From Gigaspora margarita (Eukaryota > Glomeromycota > Glomeromycetes > Diversisporales > Gigasporaceae): 64,000 bases of DNA. Below the pieces are notes generated by a model. It worked only from the letters and a program-made list of their open reading frames with translations, was not told the DNA's origin and did not search any database. The first letter of the stretch is position 1. Each line of letters begins with the position of its first letter. This document shows, piece by piece, positions 34,116 to 45,566 of the stretch. The stretch spans positions 108,219-172,218 of the forward strand of contig WTPW01000587.1 in NCBI GenBank assembly GCA_009809945.1, read 5' to 3'. The translations under genes were made by a program, and so were the position numbers.

Positions 34116-35342
34116 AGTAGAGATGTACTCTTGGTGGATTAATGCATGTAACCACGTGTACTTACCAAATATCGCGTAAACACTCAACCTATAGTGTAAA
34201 TGCTAAGATCTCGGTGTAAACGCTAATAAATGATCTAATTATAATGCAGGCACTCTATATTCCTAAATCCTAAATACTCGAGCTCCAGGTTTTTATTACC
34301 AGGTTCATATGGTTCCTCTTACGTTAACCATCGGAGCTAAACTCGGCATGACAATAGCAAGCACTTCCTTCCTTACGATTTTACTCTACGTATCAGATTT
34401 ATTTAATTTCAAATAAATTAGATAAAATTAAATTTATTATTATGCTTCTTTTATTCCTTCAATTTGAAGGCATTAATAGTTAACATAAATCAACACATCC
34501 TTTTCCATAATTAATATACATCCGAACATCGTAACTAGAGTTGCAGGTAAAACAGGTGAATGCTGATGAAACTACTGGAGAAACTGGTGAAACTAATTAT
34601 AATAGCCAATGAGGTTGAAACTATGGTGAAATTTGGAATTAGTTTCGCTGACAACTATAACCATAACTACCGATGTGGATAAAATTAATAGCTTGCGACA
34701 CGATTCCGCTAAAGATAATTAGCAAAGATAATACCTTAAAGTATATTCTACATAAATCTATGTAAAATTTTTTTGTAAAGTTATGTATAATTTTTATTGT
34801 AGCTCATGAAGACATTATAGACTCAATGTAAATTTACATAGCTATTTCTATAAATCTGTTTATATTTCTATGCATAATTATCTAAAATTGCAAAATGTAA
34901 TATTAACGCTAGGATTAGATTTTAAAGTTTAAATTGAGGTTTGGAGAAGGTTTTTAAAAGTTAAACAATTTACTTAGTACATCGAACCACGATTATTTTA
35001 GCTACTTTTGAGAAATAACTAAAGTAAATTAAATTATTTTTATATAGATATAATTAAAATTACCAAATGTTATATTTAAATATAAATAAAAATTCATAAA
35101 TTTTATAAAAAATGTAATTAATAATAAAATCCCAATTTAAACTTTAAAATCGAATCCTAGTTTAATAATTAAGTCAACAATTTTTTAACATAATTTTATA
35201 TAATATATATCGGTTTATATAAGGATAAACTTATAACAATATTAATATATACAATATTAATATATATTTGGTTTTGTATAATTTAAATATAAATTTTTAT
35301 AAAGTTAGATAAAACTTCTACATAGCTCTACATAAAAACAAT
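34116..35342. other. Gene-free DNA tail-side of Sel1 copy B
   Basis: AT-rich, no coding frame or defined element. It belongs to the ~3 kb present only in unit B between the relic and the open gene. Confidence 0.4.
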
Positions 35343-36164
35343 TTAGTGATGGTTCATATTCACAGATTTTTTGTAATGTATAAAAGCCTTTTCTTCATCC
35401 TTTTCAATTCCGACTCCATGATGATAACAATATCCAACCATGTGTGTTCCGTCAGTGTCACCCATCTCAGCAGATTTTCGATAGTAGATGAACGCCTTAT
35501 GTTCATCCATTTCAACTCCAATCCCTAAATTATAACAATACGCAACATTATATGTTCCATCAATGTTTCCCATATTTGCAGATTTTTGATAATAAATGAA
35601 TGCTTTATGTTCATCCTGTTCAACACCATTACCGGCTCTATAGCAGTTACCAAGATTGCACATTCCAACGGCGTCACCCATTTCAGAAGATTTTTGATAA
35701 TAAATGAATGCCTTGTGTTTATCCTTTTCAACACCAATTCCTTTGTCATAACAATATCCAGTACCACATGTTCCACTAGCATCATTCATTTCAGCAGATT
35801 TTTGATAAAAAATGAATGCTTTATGTTCATCCTTTTGAGTCCATTTACCAAGGCGATAACAATTTGCTAGAATTATTTGAGTCATAATATTGGATTGATT
35901 TTCTAAGCACCACTTAATTATATTATATGGATTTTGCTTTTTTTTTGCTAAAAATTGATCCAATATGTTAAATAATTGTTCTGAATGTACGCCTTTCAAT
36001 CTTTCATTATAATATAGATTATATAATTCTTTAACAATGTCACCAACAATATTCCGTGAGTTATGGTCTTTTAAATATACTTGGTTAAAATTATTGTCTA
36101 TTTGATTAATATCAGATGAACAGTTAGTTCTTTCAGGCTGTTTTACAACTAGATTACTTGACAT
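35343..36164 (-). CDS. Sel1-repeat protein, 273 aa (copy B)
   Basis: Close paralogue of the protein at 25344-26273. The N-terminal ~95 residues match with few changes (shared QPERTNCSSDINQIDNNFNQ), followed by five Sel1 units of 36 residues (for example GNCYRAGNGVEQDEHKAFIY), one fewer than copy A. The missing unit is one of the near-identical central ones, so unequal pairing between repeats or slippage is the likely cause. The ATG at 36164 aligns with that of copy A. There is no kinase domain, signal peptide or membrane segment. Both copies being open while neighbouring relics are full of stops suggests that the frame is or was recently maintained. Likely a binding scaffold; partner unknown. 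Confidence 0.87.
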   Translation of the reverse strand: MSSNLVVKQPERTNCSSDINQIDNNFNQVYLKDHNSRNIVGDIVKELYNLYYNERLKGVHSEQLFNILDQFLAKKKQNPYNIIKWCLENQSNIMTQIILANCYRLGKWTQKDEHKAFIFYQKSAEMNDASGTCGTGYCYDKGIGVEKDKHKAFIYYQKSSEMGDAVGMCNLGNCYRAGNGVEQDEHKAFIYYQKSANMGNIDGTYNVAYCYNLGIGVEMDEHKAFIYYRKSAEMGDTDGTHMVGYCYHHGVGIEKDEEKAFIHYKKSVNMNHH

Positions 36165-36420
36165 TTTAAAACCAAAAGATACGATTTAAATAAAAAAATA
36201 AAAACCAAAAATCTTATTAACGAATGCAAAGTGTACCACTTTTATCAATTTTCGAGTGATACAATTTTTTTATGTATAACGTCGTACAGTACCTTAAACT
36301 TAATTGGGACACAAATTTTTCCACCAAATTGCTTAGACAAAGCAGGTTACGTTAATTTTCATATGCCAATCAAATCACACGATCAAGTGGACATAATTTT
36401 GCAAAACAAAAGAAGAATCG
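36165..36420 (-). promoter_or_regulatory. Upstream region of Sel1 copy B, shared with copy A
   Basis: It carries the same ordered blocks as copy A: CAAAGTGTACCA, GTGATACAATTTTTTTAT, ATAACGTCG, TTAATTGGGAC and AAGCAGGTTACGTTA (36341). Between the blocks small indels are frequent. Confidence 0.45.
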
Positions 36421-36685
36421 AGGTTTTTTTTTTTAAAAAAAAAAAACCGCCTATTATGTTCTAGCGAAAAAAAAATACCTTACCGGTAAAAAATTTAATA
36501 TAATATGCCTTTATACTACTCTAATGATATGTTTAATTGCTTTAATGTGCCGTTGTTTGATCGTTTCAAAATCTGATTTTTTATGCGTCCAATAGGAACT
36601 AGTGGAGAAAATTCATAAACCCGCTTGAAAACTCACTTAAACTTTACATATTAGAGTGTTTAATAAATTCTTCTATAGAAAGTTA

Positions 36686-37137
36686 GGCCGTTTGCAGTTA
36701 AAGTTTCGTTTAACGTTATTTGTTTTGAAATTTGTACGGGGGCGGGGAAAAATTAAACAAACATTAAAATTAAACGAGGTTCAAATGAACCTAAATCAGG
36801 TTCAAATGAACCTAATTCAGGTTCATATAAACCTAAATTAGTTGTATTGAGCAAAATTAATTTAAAGTTTTATATAATCTAATTAGCGTTCAAATATAAA
36901 AATTTATTTAAAATTTTTTAATACATAGGCCGCTTGCAGTTAAAATTTCGTTTAACGTTATTTTTTTCGTATTCACGGGGGGAGGGGGGGACTAAACAGT
37001 ATATTGAAAAATCCGATCATAACCGAAAAATTCTGACACCGTGCCGACCTAATTTGTCACCTCTATTTGGTTAATTTTAGGGGGAGCTCAGGGTGGAAGG
37101 GGGGTAACGTTAAACGAAAGTTTTACTTCAAGCGGCC
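36686..37137. mobile_element. PIF/Harbinger-like MITE, 452 bp (TTA TSD), with an internal copy of its own end
   Basis: GGCCGTTTGCAGTTAAAG at the left and the inverted right end GGCCGCTTGAAGTAAAAC continue to TTTCGTTTAACGTTA. TTA flanks both ends (36683-36685 and 37138-37140). The empty site survives in unit A at about 30436-30450 (GAAAGTTATAGCGATTC). A second left-type end starts at 36929, so one copy inserted in another or the end was duplicated. A short tandem array of AGGTTCAAATGAACCTAA lies at 36776-36840. Confidence 0.88.
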
Positions 37138-37420
37138 TTATAGCGATTCAAAAAATTCAAATCAGCATAACTTTTTACCCTATAAAAAATTTTTCAAATT
37201 TAAATTTATAATTAAATTAGAAAATAGTATTATAATAATAAATATATTCCAGAATTACCATGGGAATAATCTGAATTTAAATTTAAATTAAATTAGGAAA
37301 CTTTTAGAATAAACAACCTTATAGTTTATTTTATTGTAATTTGCTAAATTTTTATATCATTTTACAAAACCATTATAAATGTTTTTTATTAATAATTTAT
37401 CGATCTAAATTATTATACAG

Positions 37421-38388
37421 TGCGGACAACCTAGTCACAGCAAATAAAAATTTTTGGCGGCCAAATTCAGATTTTATTTTTAATATACATGAAGAGGCCA
37501 ATTTGAAAATTTAGCTAATATTTATATATAAAGTGGCCAAATTTTAAATTTTTAACGTTAAATTAATTGTTTAAAGAGACCAAATTTGCTTTATACTGTA
37601 ACGGTTGAATTGGGAGAGCGGTAAAACAATATAGACAATAGTGCCAATTTATACTCCAACCGATTACGGATGAGAGGTATAAATTAATGATAGGAGGGGT
37701 AAATAAAATCGGTTATAAAGGTATGCGTGATCAATAAATCACTAAATCACGATAAATTAGAGACGCAGATGCTGGTGATGCTAATATGGGGTGGGTGATG
37801 GTTGATTAAATTGGTATGTAAAAATATATTTTGTTCACAAAAACGAACATGTTTGTAAATTAATCATCTGCAAAATAAGCTTGTGAAATGGGAGTCTATA
37901 TATCTTTAAATTAAAATGATATCAGGTGATAATTTATGTAAACGGGGTATGGGTAGTTAAGAAATTCTAGTAACTGCGGGAATATATTTGGACGAGGCAA
38001 CTAATATCAAAAGAACCGACTGAGACTGGCGATGCTAAAGAAGGGATTATTATAATATAATTATATCAAATAGAAACTTTATCATACACGAAGTTCAAAG
38101 AAACCAAAACCACGTGACAAAAGGATTAACAAAATTCGTTACGAGTTATAATAAGCCAATACGAAGTTACAAGTCAATTCAGTCCGACGAATTGAGTGTC
38201 GCAAGGTTATTTAAGGTTAAAGTCGAATTCAAAAGATAAGTATTTAATTTTTATTAATGAAGTTATTATTTGAAATGGATAGAGAACTTGTGCTAACTTT
38301 ATTGAATTTGAAGGTCTTATATACATTTTTTTCATGAGAACATCTACGCTCAATTTTGAATGAATTCGCTTTCAGTTAGGTGTATACG
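37421..38388. other. Gene-free DNA between the Sel1 duplication and the LTR element
   Basis: It starts with TACAGTGCGGACAACC, which resembles a pogo/Tc1 end, but no matching right end was found. Weak TTTGTAAATTAATCATCTGCAAAATAAG-type words near 37850 recall the TTTYACTGACAA MITEs. No gene. Confidence 0.4.
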
Positions 38389-39657
38389 TGTCACGTGAAA
38401 AATTTCTAGATCATATCATCTGACTAGGCCAATATGCATGTCAGTAATATTACTGATCTGCATGCCCATGTTTAAATACATTAAAACAAATTAGCAACAT
38501 ATTACAACATGCCAATAGTCTAGGGATGTTAAGTGGTTCGTTCAGTCCGGTTCTGGTTCAGTCTCAAGAAGTTCAAAGAAAAAATGAACTGAACTGAAGT
38601 TCATGATCTTTAGTTTAACTTTAAAGTTTAAACTTGAACTTGAACTTGAGTTCATAAACTCAAAGCATAAACTTCAGGTCAGCTTTAAGTTCAATCTCAA
38701 GTTATGAATTAAGTTTATTTAATATATTTAGATGTACCGAATATAATAAGTGATATTGTACCAACAAAACCTGTACCTTTACAAGATTCCAACTACGTAT
38801 ATATATCATTTGGTGTGATCTACTTATATATTATGGTTGAACTACTAGTTCATAAACCGGGTTTCTAAACTAGTTTATAATTAAGTTTATAAACTAGATT
38901 TATAAACCAAGTTATGAACTAGGTTATGAAACTGGTTTGGAAACTACTAATTAATTTTTCTCTGAATGAACTACTAAAAATACTAGTTTGCACCGGGTTT
39001 GAACCCAGTTCATCTGAACCACTTAACATCCCTACGATAGTCCTAGTGAATGGTTTGTTAAAATGTATTAAATTAATTAGTTAATTATTAGAAGCATTAA
39101 AAGACATGAATGTTAGTCTAGAATCAGTATAATACTTTTCTGAATCATGTATAAAAGACATTATTTTCGCCTTACTATCATCCTTAGACCACTTTAATCT
39201 CAGAGACCATGTCCCCAAGAGACTAAGTTCTCAAGAGACATTGTTCTTATACTTAGAGACACCGATCTCATGCAAAGAGACTTCTCTCTCTTAGATTTAT
39301 TTTATTTTTATATATATCTATTTCCTTATTTTCTTACTCATATATTATTATTAATAAAATATTGATAGTATCATATTGATCGTTTTAAAATAATCAATAA
39401 AACAAGTCACCAATCGGTCTTAATCAATCATCATATAAGATTGATTACTGCCAATTTTAAAGAGTTTACTATAACAATCTGATTCTCTTGTATCTTCATA
39501 TACATTAGATTCATTGCCTCTTTTGATATAGCTTTATTAATTCTTTTTCAAGTTGATAGAAAAAAAGTACTAGATTTTCTAAATTTCAAATTTTAACATA
39601 AATCGAATAGGTAATTCATTCTCTTAAATTATAAAAAGGAGTAATTTAAATGTGACA
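38389..39657 (+). repeat. 5' LTR (split by a 514-bp hAT MITE)
   Basis: Without the insertion it aligns with 46059-46784 from TGTCACGTG to TGTGACA. Shared blocks include CTGACTAGGCCAATATGC, GAATGGTTTGTTAAAATGTA and CTTATACTTAGAGACACC. The moderate divergence indicates an old insertion. Confidence 0.88.
38521..39034. mobile_element. hAT MITE, 514 bp, in the 5' LTR (8-bp TSD)
   Basis: TAGGGATGTTAAGTGGTTC and its inverse form the ends; flanks CAATAGTC (38513-38520) and CGATAGTC (39035-39042) are an 8-bp duplication with one change. The body is full of GAACTTGAA/AAACTAGTTTATAA words. The 3' LTR lacks the insertion (near 46183), so it entered after the retrotransposon. Confidence 0.92.
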
Positions 39658-40274
39658 ATTTGGTGGTGACTGTTAAATACAGCTCAACAGATATAATAAC
39701 CATGTGTAAAATAAATAGAGGAATCATGTGAGTTACATACTCAAGTCTATTGCAAAATTTGGTTAAAATTAGTGCATGAGTTTTGAAGCACATATAAACT
39801 TTATAAAAGGACATCAGTTAAAACATTAGTGAGCAACCAGAGCAATCAACCCACACAATCTGTTATCCACTACTGAATGTTTTATGACCACCCTTTTATC
39901 AATTCTGTAATTGGCAATGAATTGCATATTCAGTAGTCATATTCTCAGAAAAAACAAGAGTATTTATGAGAATTTGAGAAGTATTACTTATTCCCAAACT
40001 CTACAACATATAGAAATATAGTAGTAAAAATTATACTTAGCCATATCAACATACTAAATCTAGAACCTATAAAGTTAGTATGACCAATTGGGAAGACTAC
40101 AAACAAAGAAAGTAAATGCTAAATAAATATATAGGATAAAATATATAAAATGTATCAACTGCCAATAGTTAAGAACCTTGAAAATGAGTCAACCCTCTGA
40201 CAATTATGTCACAAATGCAACAAGTTCTACATAATCACCAACAAAATAGACAAAGACCCAAAAAGAGTTTAGAT

Positions 40275-40316
40275 GCTCCTATTGTAAAGTAAAAAGTCAC
40301 AATGTTAGTAAATGTC
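40275..40316 (+). pseudogene. gag zinc knuckle (CX2CX4HX4C) remnant
   Basis: The frame around this position reads CSYCKVKSHNVSKC, the metal-binding knuckle of retroelement nucleocapsids. Upstream residues (MSQPSDNYVTN, then stop) and downstream stops show that the gag frame is dead. Confidence 0.7.
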
Positions 40317-40689
40317 CTCATGTTAAAGAATTAGAAGGCAATTGTGTTACACTTCTTATAACCCTCACTACAGAGCCAACTGATTAAGTTCAAAATTTAA
40401 TCAAATTAGCTTTTGGAAGCTGATATCTTAAGGGTATAGTGTAATACAATATAAATATAAATGGCAAATTATTTGTTGTACATACAAAAATCATCAGTTT
40501 ATATAAACAAGTTATAATAATTTTAAAGGAGCAATTTATATCCTGTGGGGGTTGGTATTCTTATTTTTCGCACCTCCGATCGTACCAATCAGATGATTAA
40601 ATTTTGTGTAATGATCGAAAGACAAAAAATGTAAACAAAAATTAAAAAATCTAAATATCTTAAGAAAAATTAAATATATTATAAAAATA

Positions 40690-40915
40690 TTTTGCACCTA
40701 TGTGTAAAATTTGATGCTAAACAAGTTTACTTAGACGACTTAAGAAGATTATCTTAGTAAGTTTTTAAGATATTATCAAAAAAACTAAAGAAAAAAATAA
40801 AAAAATGAAAATATCCTAAAATTCTATTAAGATAATCTTTGTTTGGCGTCTAAGTAAACTTGTTCAGCATGAAATTTTGTATATAGGCACACTATCTAAA
40901 AGTAATTTTTATTAA
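40690..40915. repeat. Palindromic element with CTAAACAAGTTTACTTAGACG arms
   Basis: The left arm (about 40692-40770) and right arm (40828-40912) are inverted copies: TGTAAAATTTGATGCTAAACAA against TTGTTCAGCATGAAATTTTGTA. The core is A/T-rich. The arms contain the 11-mer that recurs in other palindromes of this window. Confidence 0.65.
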
Positions 40916-41329
40916 TAATATATAAGTTATTGTTAAAATAAAAAATAACTCCAAAATTATAACTTAACAATTAACCAATCAAAATCGAGATGTGAGATGC
41001 AATGTAGATCGCTAGATGCAAGACATACATTTTTCCAATTTTAAAAATTAAATTAAATTAGTCAGAAAACACTATAAAAAATTGATTTTTAATCTTTTGT
41101 AAATATAAGCAAGAATATTTCAATATATTTTTTAATTTTTCAATACTATAAAATTTGCGAGGAGTTGTTTATTTTTATGAGAAGATCTATAGAAATAATT
41201 AATTCTGATTGGTTAGAATCTATGTAAATCATATGATATCATATGATCTGCATAATTTGCAATATGATTACTATTAAAAATGATCTACATTACACTCTAC
41301 CTTTAAAGATGAACAAATTTCTAAATTTT

Positions 41330-42213
41330 AGAATTTATAGTGGAAATAATAGAAAATATAACTTCTATATATAGTGAAGAATATTTGAGCAATATTGTTT
41401 ATATACTCTCATATATAAATGTGTCTAACAAACCTATATGCCACAAAGACTCCTAACAAACTCAAAAAGAAGAAGTAGTGTATTTAAGTATTGACCTTTT
41501 GGGTATCTGAACTTATATAAATGATAACTATGAATATAATGATTATAAGAGTAAACTGAAAGTTTTCTCAAGGCCCAAAGAAAAAAGACCTACTATACCA
41601 GAAGTTCCAGAGTTATACTACACTCTAGAAAGTCCCAAAGAAAACCATGCTGCTAACCAAGAACTTGAAGAAAAAAGATTAAACATGTTATAGAATAAGC
41701 AAACCAAGAATCAAAAATGCCAAAACTGAAGTATATGAACCTTTTCAAGAATCTGCAGAAAGAAAAAGATTGTAAAATAAAGACTTTTTCAAATTGTGAA
41801 GGTAAATTACTTGAATCAGAGAAAAAGAAACAAGCAAGAGAAAACTAAAAAATAGACCTAAAGCCTTTTTCTAGAAAACAGCAGATAAAATCAATAATAA
41901 AAAGAATATATCTAAAGAATACCTTATGGATTTAAAGGAATTGTTAAAAACCAAACTAAATAGAACAAGTACAATAGAACCAAATTTATGAATTACTAAA
42001 ATAATAGTGTTGATAATCTTAAACTCCAATATCAGAATGCTGATAGTGATAAGAAAGTAGAAAGTAAAGTTGATAATTTTGCTAAGGATGAATATAGTAA
42101 AATTGATATTGGAAAGGATGATACCCTCGATATTAATAAAATTTAAAATCCATCAAAGATAATAGTAGACCTAGAAAAGAACACCCAATCAATGAAAGAC
42201 ATTGAAGATAATA
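41330..42213 (+). other. Retrotransposon interior, no domain recognised
   Basis: Lys/Glu/Asn-rich broken frames (for example ADSDKKVESKVDNFAKDEYS near 42030) may be decayed gag or pol, but nothing diagnostic is left. Confidence 0.35.
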
Positions 42214-42758
42214 CATCTATATAGTGCTCCTACAGACCGGACTCGAACCGGACTTTAGTCAAGTCTGAGTCTGGTCTGATTTTCGGACCAGACTCAGACT
42301 TTTATATTCAGACTTTTTAGTCAAGTCTGAGTCTGGTCTGGGTCTGGTCCGAAGTCTGCAGACTGGTCTGAGTCTGAATATATTTATATGTATTTTTTGG
42401 CGCTGAACAAGTTTACTTAGTGCATTTTGTTAGAATAAATTAGTAAAATTTTATGAATTATAAGATTTTATAGAATTTTATTAATAAAATTTTATAAAAT
42501 CTTATAATTCGCAAATATTTATTAATTAATTCTAACAAAATGCACTAAGTAAACTTGTTCAGCGCCAAAAAATACATATAAATATATTCAGACTCAGACC
42601 AGTCTGCAGACTTCGGACCAGACCCAGACCAGACTCAGACTTGACTAAAAAGTCTGAATATAAAAGTCTGAGTCTGGTCCGAAAATCAGACCAGACTCAG
42701 ACTTGACTAAAGTCCGGTTCGAGTCCGGTCTGTAGGAGCACTATATAGATGTATTATC

Positions 42759-42777
42759 AGATGTGTATAAGAGACAG
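42759..42777 (+). other. Tn5/Nextera mosaic-end adaptor sequence (artefact)
   Basis: AGATGTGTATAAGAGACAG is the 19-base mosaic end used in Tn5-based library preparation, present exactly. It is preceded by an exact inverted copy of 42206-42420 and followed by 63 bp that are the exact inverse of 47964-48026, then the N gap. It is a library or assembly artefact, not a genomic transposon. Confidence 0.96.
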
Positions 42778-42840
42778 GTATATGCAAGCTATAATTAAAA
42801 ATTAATTACCATTTGTGTAATGTTTATAGCATAAAAAATG
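42778..42840 (-). other. Misplaced inverted copy of 47964-48026
   Basis: All 63 bases equal the reverse complement of 47964-48026, the segment preceding the MULE-like gene. It lies between the adaptor and the gap, so it most likely belongs to a chimeric read or fragment. Confidence 0.9.
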
Positions 42841-43477
42841 NNNNNNNNNNNNNNNNNNNNNNNNNNNNNNNNNNNNNNNNNNNNNNNNNNNNNNNNNNNN
42901 NNNNNNNNNNNNNNNNNNNNNNNNNNNNNNNNNNNNNNNNNNNNNNNNNNNNNNNNNNNNNNNNNNNNNNNNNNNNNNNNNNNNNNNNNNNNNNNNNNNN
43001 NNNNNNNNNNNNNNNNNNNNNNNNNNNNNNNNNNNNNNNNNNNNNNNNNNNNNNNNNNNNNNNNNNNNNNNNNNNNNNNNNNNNNNNNNNNNNNNNNNNN
43101 NNNNNNNNNNNNNNNNNNNNNNNNNNNNNNNNNNNNNNNNNNNNNNNNNNNNNNNNNNNNNNNNNNNNNNNNNNNNNNNNNNNNNNNNNNNNNNNNNNNN
43201 NNNNNNNNNNNNNNNNNNNNNNNNNNNNNNNNNNNNNNNNNNNNNNNNNNNNNNNNNNNNNNNNNNNNNNNNNNNNNNNNNNNNNNNNNNNNNNNNNNNN
43301 NNNNNNNNNNNNNNNNNNNNNNNNNNNNNNNNNNNNNNNNNNNNNNNNNNNNNNNNNNNNNNNNNNNNNNNNNNNNNNNNNNNNNNNNNNNNNNNNNNNN
43401 NNNNNNNNNNNNNNNNNNNNNNNNNNNNNNNNNNNNNNNNNNNNNNNNNNNNNNNNNNNNNNNNNNNNNNNNNNNNN
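42841..43477. other. Assembly gap (637 Ns)
   Basis: Unsequenced. It falls within the hAT MITE at 42222-44015. Frames reported across it are meaningless. Confidence 1.
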
Positions 43478-44023
43478 GCACTAAGTAAACTTGTTCAGCA
43501 CCTAAAATACATTAAATTGGCAGGGTTGCTTTTATTTTACTTTAAATTTGGAGATAAGATGTTAAATATTGTCTTTTTTGATCTAAAATCCAAAATTGTG
43601 CATCAAATCTCTAAATTTCAAGTAAAATAAAAACAAACTAGCCGTTTTGATGCATGTTTAGGTGCTGAATAAGTTTACTTAGTGCATTTTGTTAGAATTA
43701 ATTAATAAATATTTGCGAATTATAAGATTTTATAAAATTTTATTAATAAAATTCTATAAAATCTTATGATTCATAAAATTTTACTAATTTATTCTAACAA
43801 AATGCACTAAGTAAACTTGTTCAGCGCCAAAAAATACATATAAATATATTCGGATCAGACCAGTCTGCAGACTTCGGACCAGACCCGGACCGGACTCATA
43901 GTTGAGTCTGAGTCTGGTCTGAAGTCTGAAATTAGTAAAACTTAGAGTCTGAGTCTGGTCTGATCCCGGACTGGACCCGGACTGGACCAGACCCAGACCA
44001 GACCTAGGAGCACTACATCTATA

Positions 44024-45060
44024 TCAAAAGTTTATTGAAAGAAAAAATAGAATTATGATTAATAAAATTGAAAACAATGTAGCTATCTACTATACAAGAA
44101 ATACAAACTTTGGAATCAAAGTAGAATTGGAAGCACAGGAGATATTTGATAGTTTTCAAAAACTTGAAGCAAATAAACTAGTAACAGAAAGATAGTACTC
44201 GCAATACAGAATTACAACTAAAAGAAACAAAAACTGCAAGGGCGCTGACATTTATTACCTAATATCTATTTACTATAGAGGCTTACCCCACCCCAGTAAT
44301 ATATATAGCTAAATTTGATTGGCTATAATTTTTTTTATGAGGTAAGGTTTTGCTTGACCCCTACCTTCTAAAATATTATCTAATAAATGTTAGCACCCAA
44401 TCTGATTGTACAAATATTATACCATCAAGAAGAATTGGTCTAGAAAAAGTATACAAAAATTGGACGAAAAGGATCAAAACATTAAAAGGATAACCAAAAA
44501 TTCTAAAGAAAAAGACCTGAATGAACTCAAAAAGCAAGAAGTATATGGGCAAGCTATTTTGAATCACAAATATAAAGCTTGGATAAAAAGAGTAAACAAA
44601 TTTAGGCAAACAACTAAATATCTATACAAGCTAAAAAACTTTAAGAGATGTAAAGTAGCCAACAAAGTTAACCTTCATAATGCAGAAACTCCAAGAAAGA
44701 CAAAGCTCAATTAATAAGATCACTACAAGATCTAAAAAGTAAACCTCAAGAGTGAAATATAATATTAACATTTGAATTGGAAAAAAGATATACATGTACA
44801 GACCTAAAATTGTGAAGAAACAATAGTTAGGAATGTTTCTTAAAAGAACAACTATATTTAAGATGATATTGATTAAATTATCTGATATCTACCAATGTGA
44901 TAGTTTTTACTCGAATCTTTGACCCCAGTAGAATATTTATTAGAAATGTGTTACTATCATACTTAAATCCAAATATTGTTACCTTAATCCATGCAGGTTA
45001 ACTTGTGACTATTAAAATAAGCCCTATCAAGACTATATAAGAAGGAAGATATTAGCCAGA
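44024..45060 (+). pseudogene. LTR element interior, broken frames
   Basis: A 102-codon Lys-rich frame (44406-44714) begins in AT-rich DNA and has no recognisable domain. Given its place between gag and integrase remains it is probably decayed pol or a shadow; I make no functional claim. Confidence 0.35.
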
Positions 45061-45560
45061 TAAAATTTGTAGCAGAAAAGTTTGAAATCAAACATCTATT
45101 GACTACACCATATCATCCACTAACTAATGGGTTGGTAGAAAGATTCAACCATACACTATACGAATCTTTAGATAAATTAATCTGCCAGATAAAGAATGGA
45201 ACATTTTAATACTATTAGTATTATACACCTATTGGACCTTCAAAAAATCTACAACTAATTTTACTCTATTTTACCTTATCTATAGTAGAGAGGTAAAATT
45301 TTCTATTATTGATGAAGAAGCTATAGTAATTGGAATATGCATAACTGCTTAACCACTATTATAGAAAACCTATCTATTTAGAAAGAAATTATCAAGAAAA
45401 TATTCAAAAGATCCAAAAGAGACAAAAATTTTATTGGGATAGAAACCTTTGAAAAGTAGTTCAAATATTCCAGAAAGGAGATAAAGTTTTATTGTTTGAT
45501 ATTACTCAAGTAGGATAACATACTGAAAAATTCTTACCATAAAGGATTGGACCTTTTATT
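45060..45560 (+). pseudogene. Ty3-type integrase remnant
   Basis: The segment FEIKHLLTTPYHPLTNG followed by LVERFNHTL is the conserved integrase core around the catalytic Glu (normally YHPQTNGLVERFN). Upstream DD residues are not readable and stops follow within 60 codons. Strand and order (gag before integrase) fit the LTR element. Confidence 0.8.
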
Positions 45561-45566
45561 ATATAT

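Larger units (their letters stand above)
30930..37420. repeat. Tandem duplication unit B
   Basis: Counterpart of unit A (see 21680-30900). Sequence just before unit B (30420-30900) recurs just after its gene (37139-37417), as expected for head-to-tail copies. Unit B alone contains the GCGC-rich MITE (31516-31797), about 3 kb between relic and gene (32260-35340) and the Harbinger-like element at 36686-37137. Confidence 0.75.
42222..44015. mobile_element. hAT MITE with GGTCTGAGTC words, containing the gap (8-bp TSD)
   Basis: The ends TAGTGCTCCTAC and GTCCTAGGAGCACTA-type inverse (CCTAGGAGCACTA at 44003-44015) are flanked by CATCTATA at 42214-42221 and 44016-44023. Subterminal zones are dense in AGTCTGGTC/GACCAGACT words; inner parts carry GCTGAACAAGTTTACTTAGTGC in both orientations. 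The true length is unknown because 42479-43477 is partly a chimeric join and partly Ns. Confidence 0.85.

Noticed and set aside
37421..37600. Another pogo-like element beginning CAGTGCGGACAACC
   Set aside because: No matching right end or second TA-flanked terminus was found nearby.
42222..42757. Giant perfect palindrome as a natural element
   Set aside because: The symmetry includes flanking target DNA and ends at the adaptor sequence, so the right arm is most likely an artefact.
42795..43488. Three ~220-codon frames over the N gap
   Set aside because: They consist of unknown residues across unsequenced bases.
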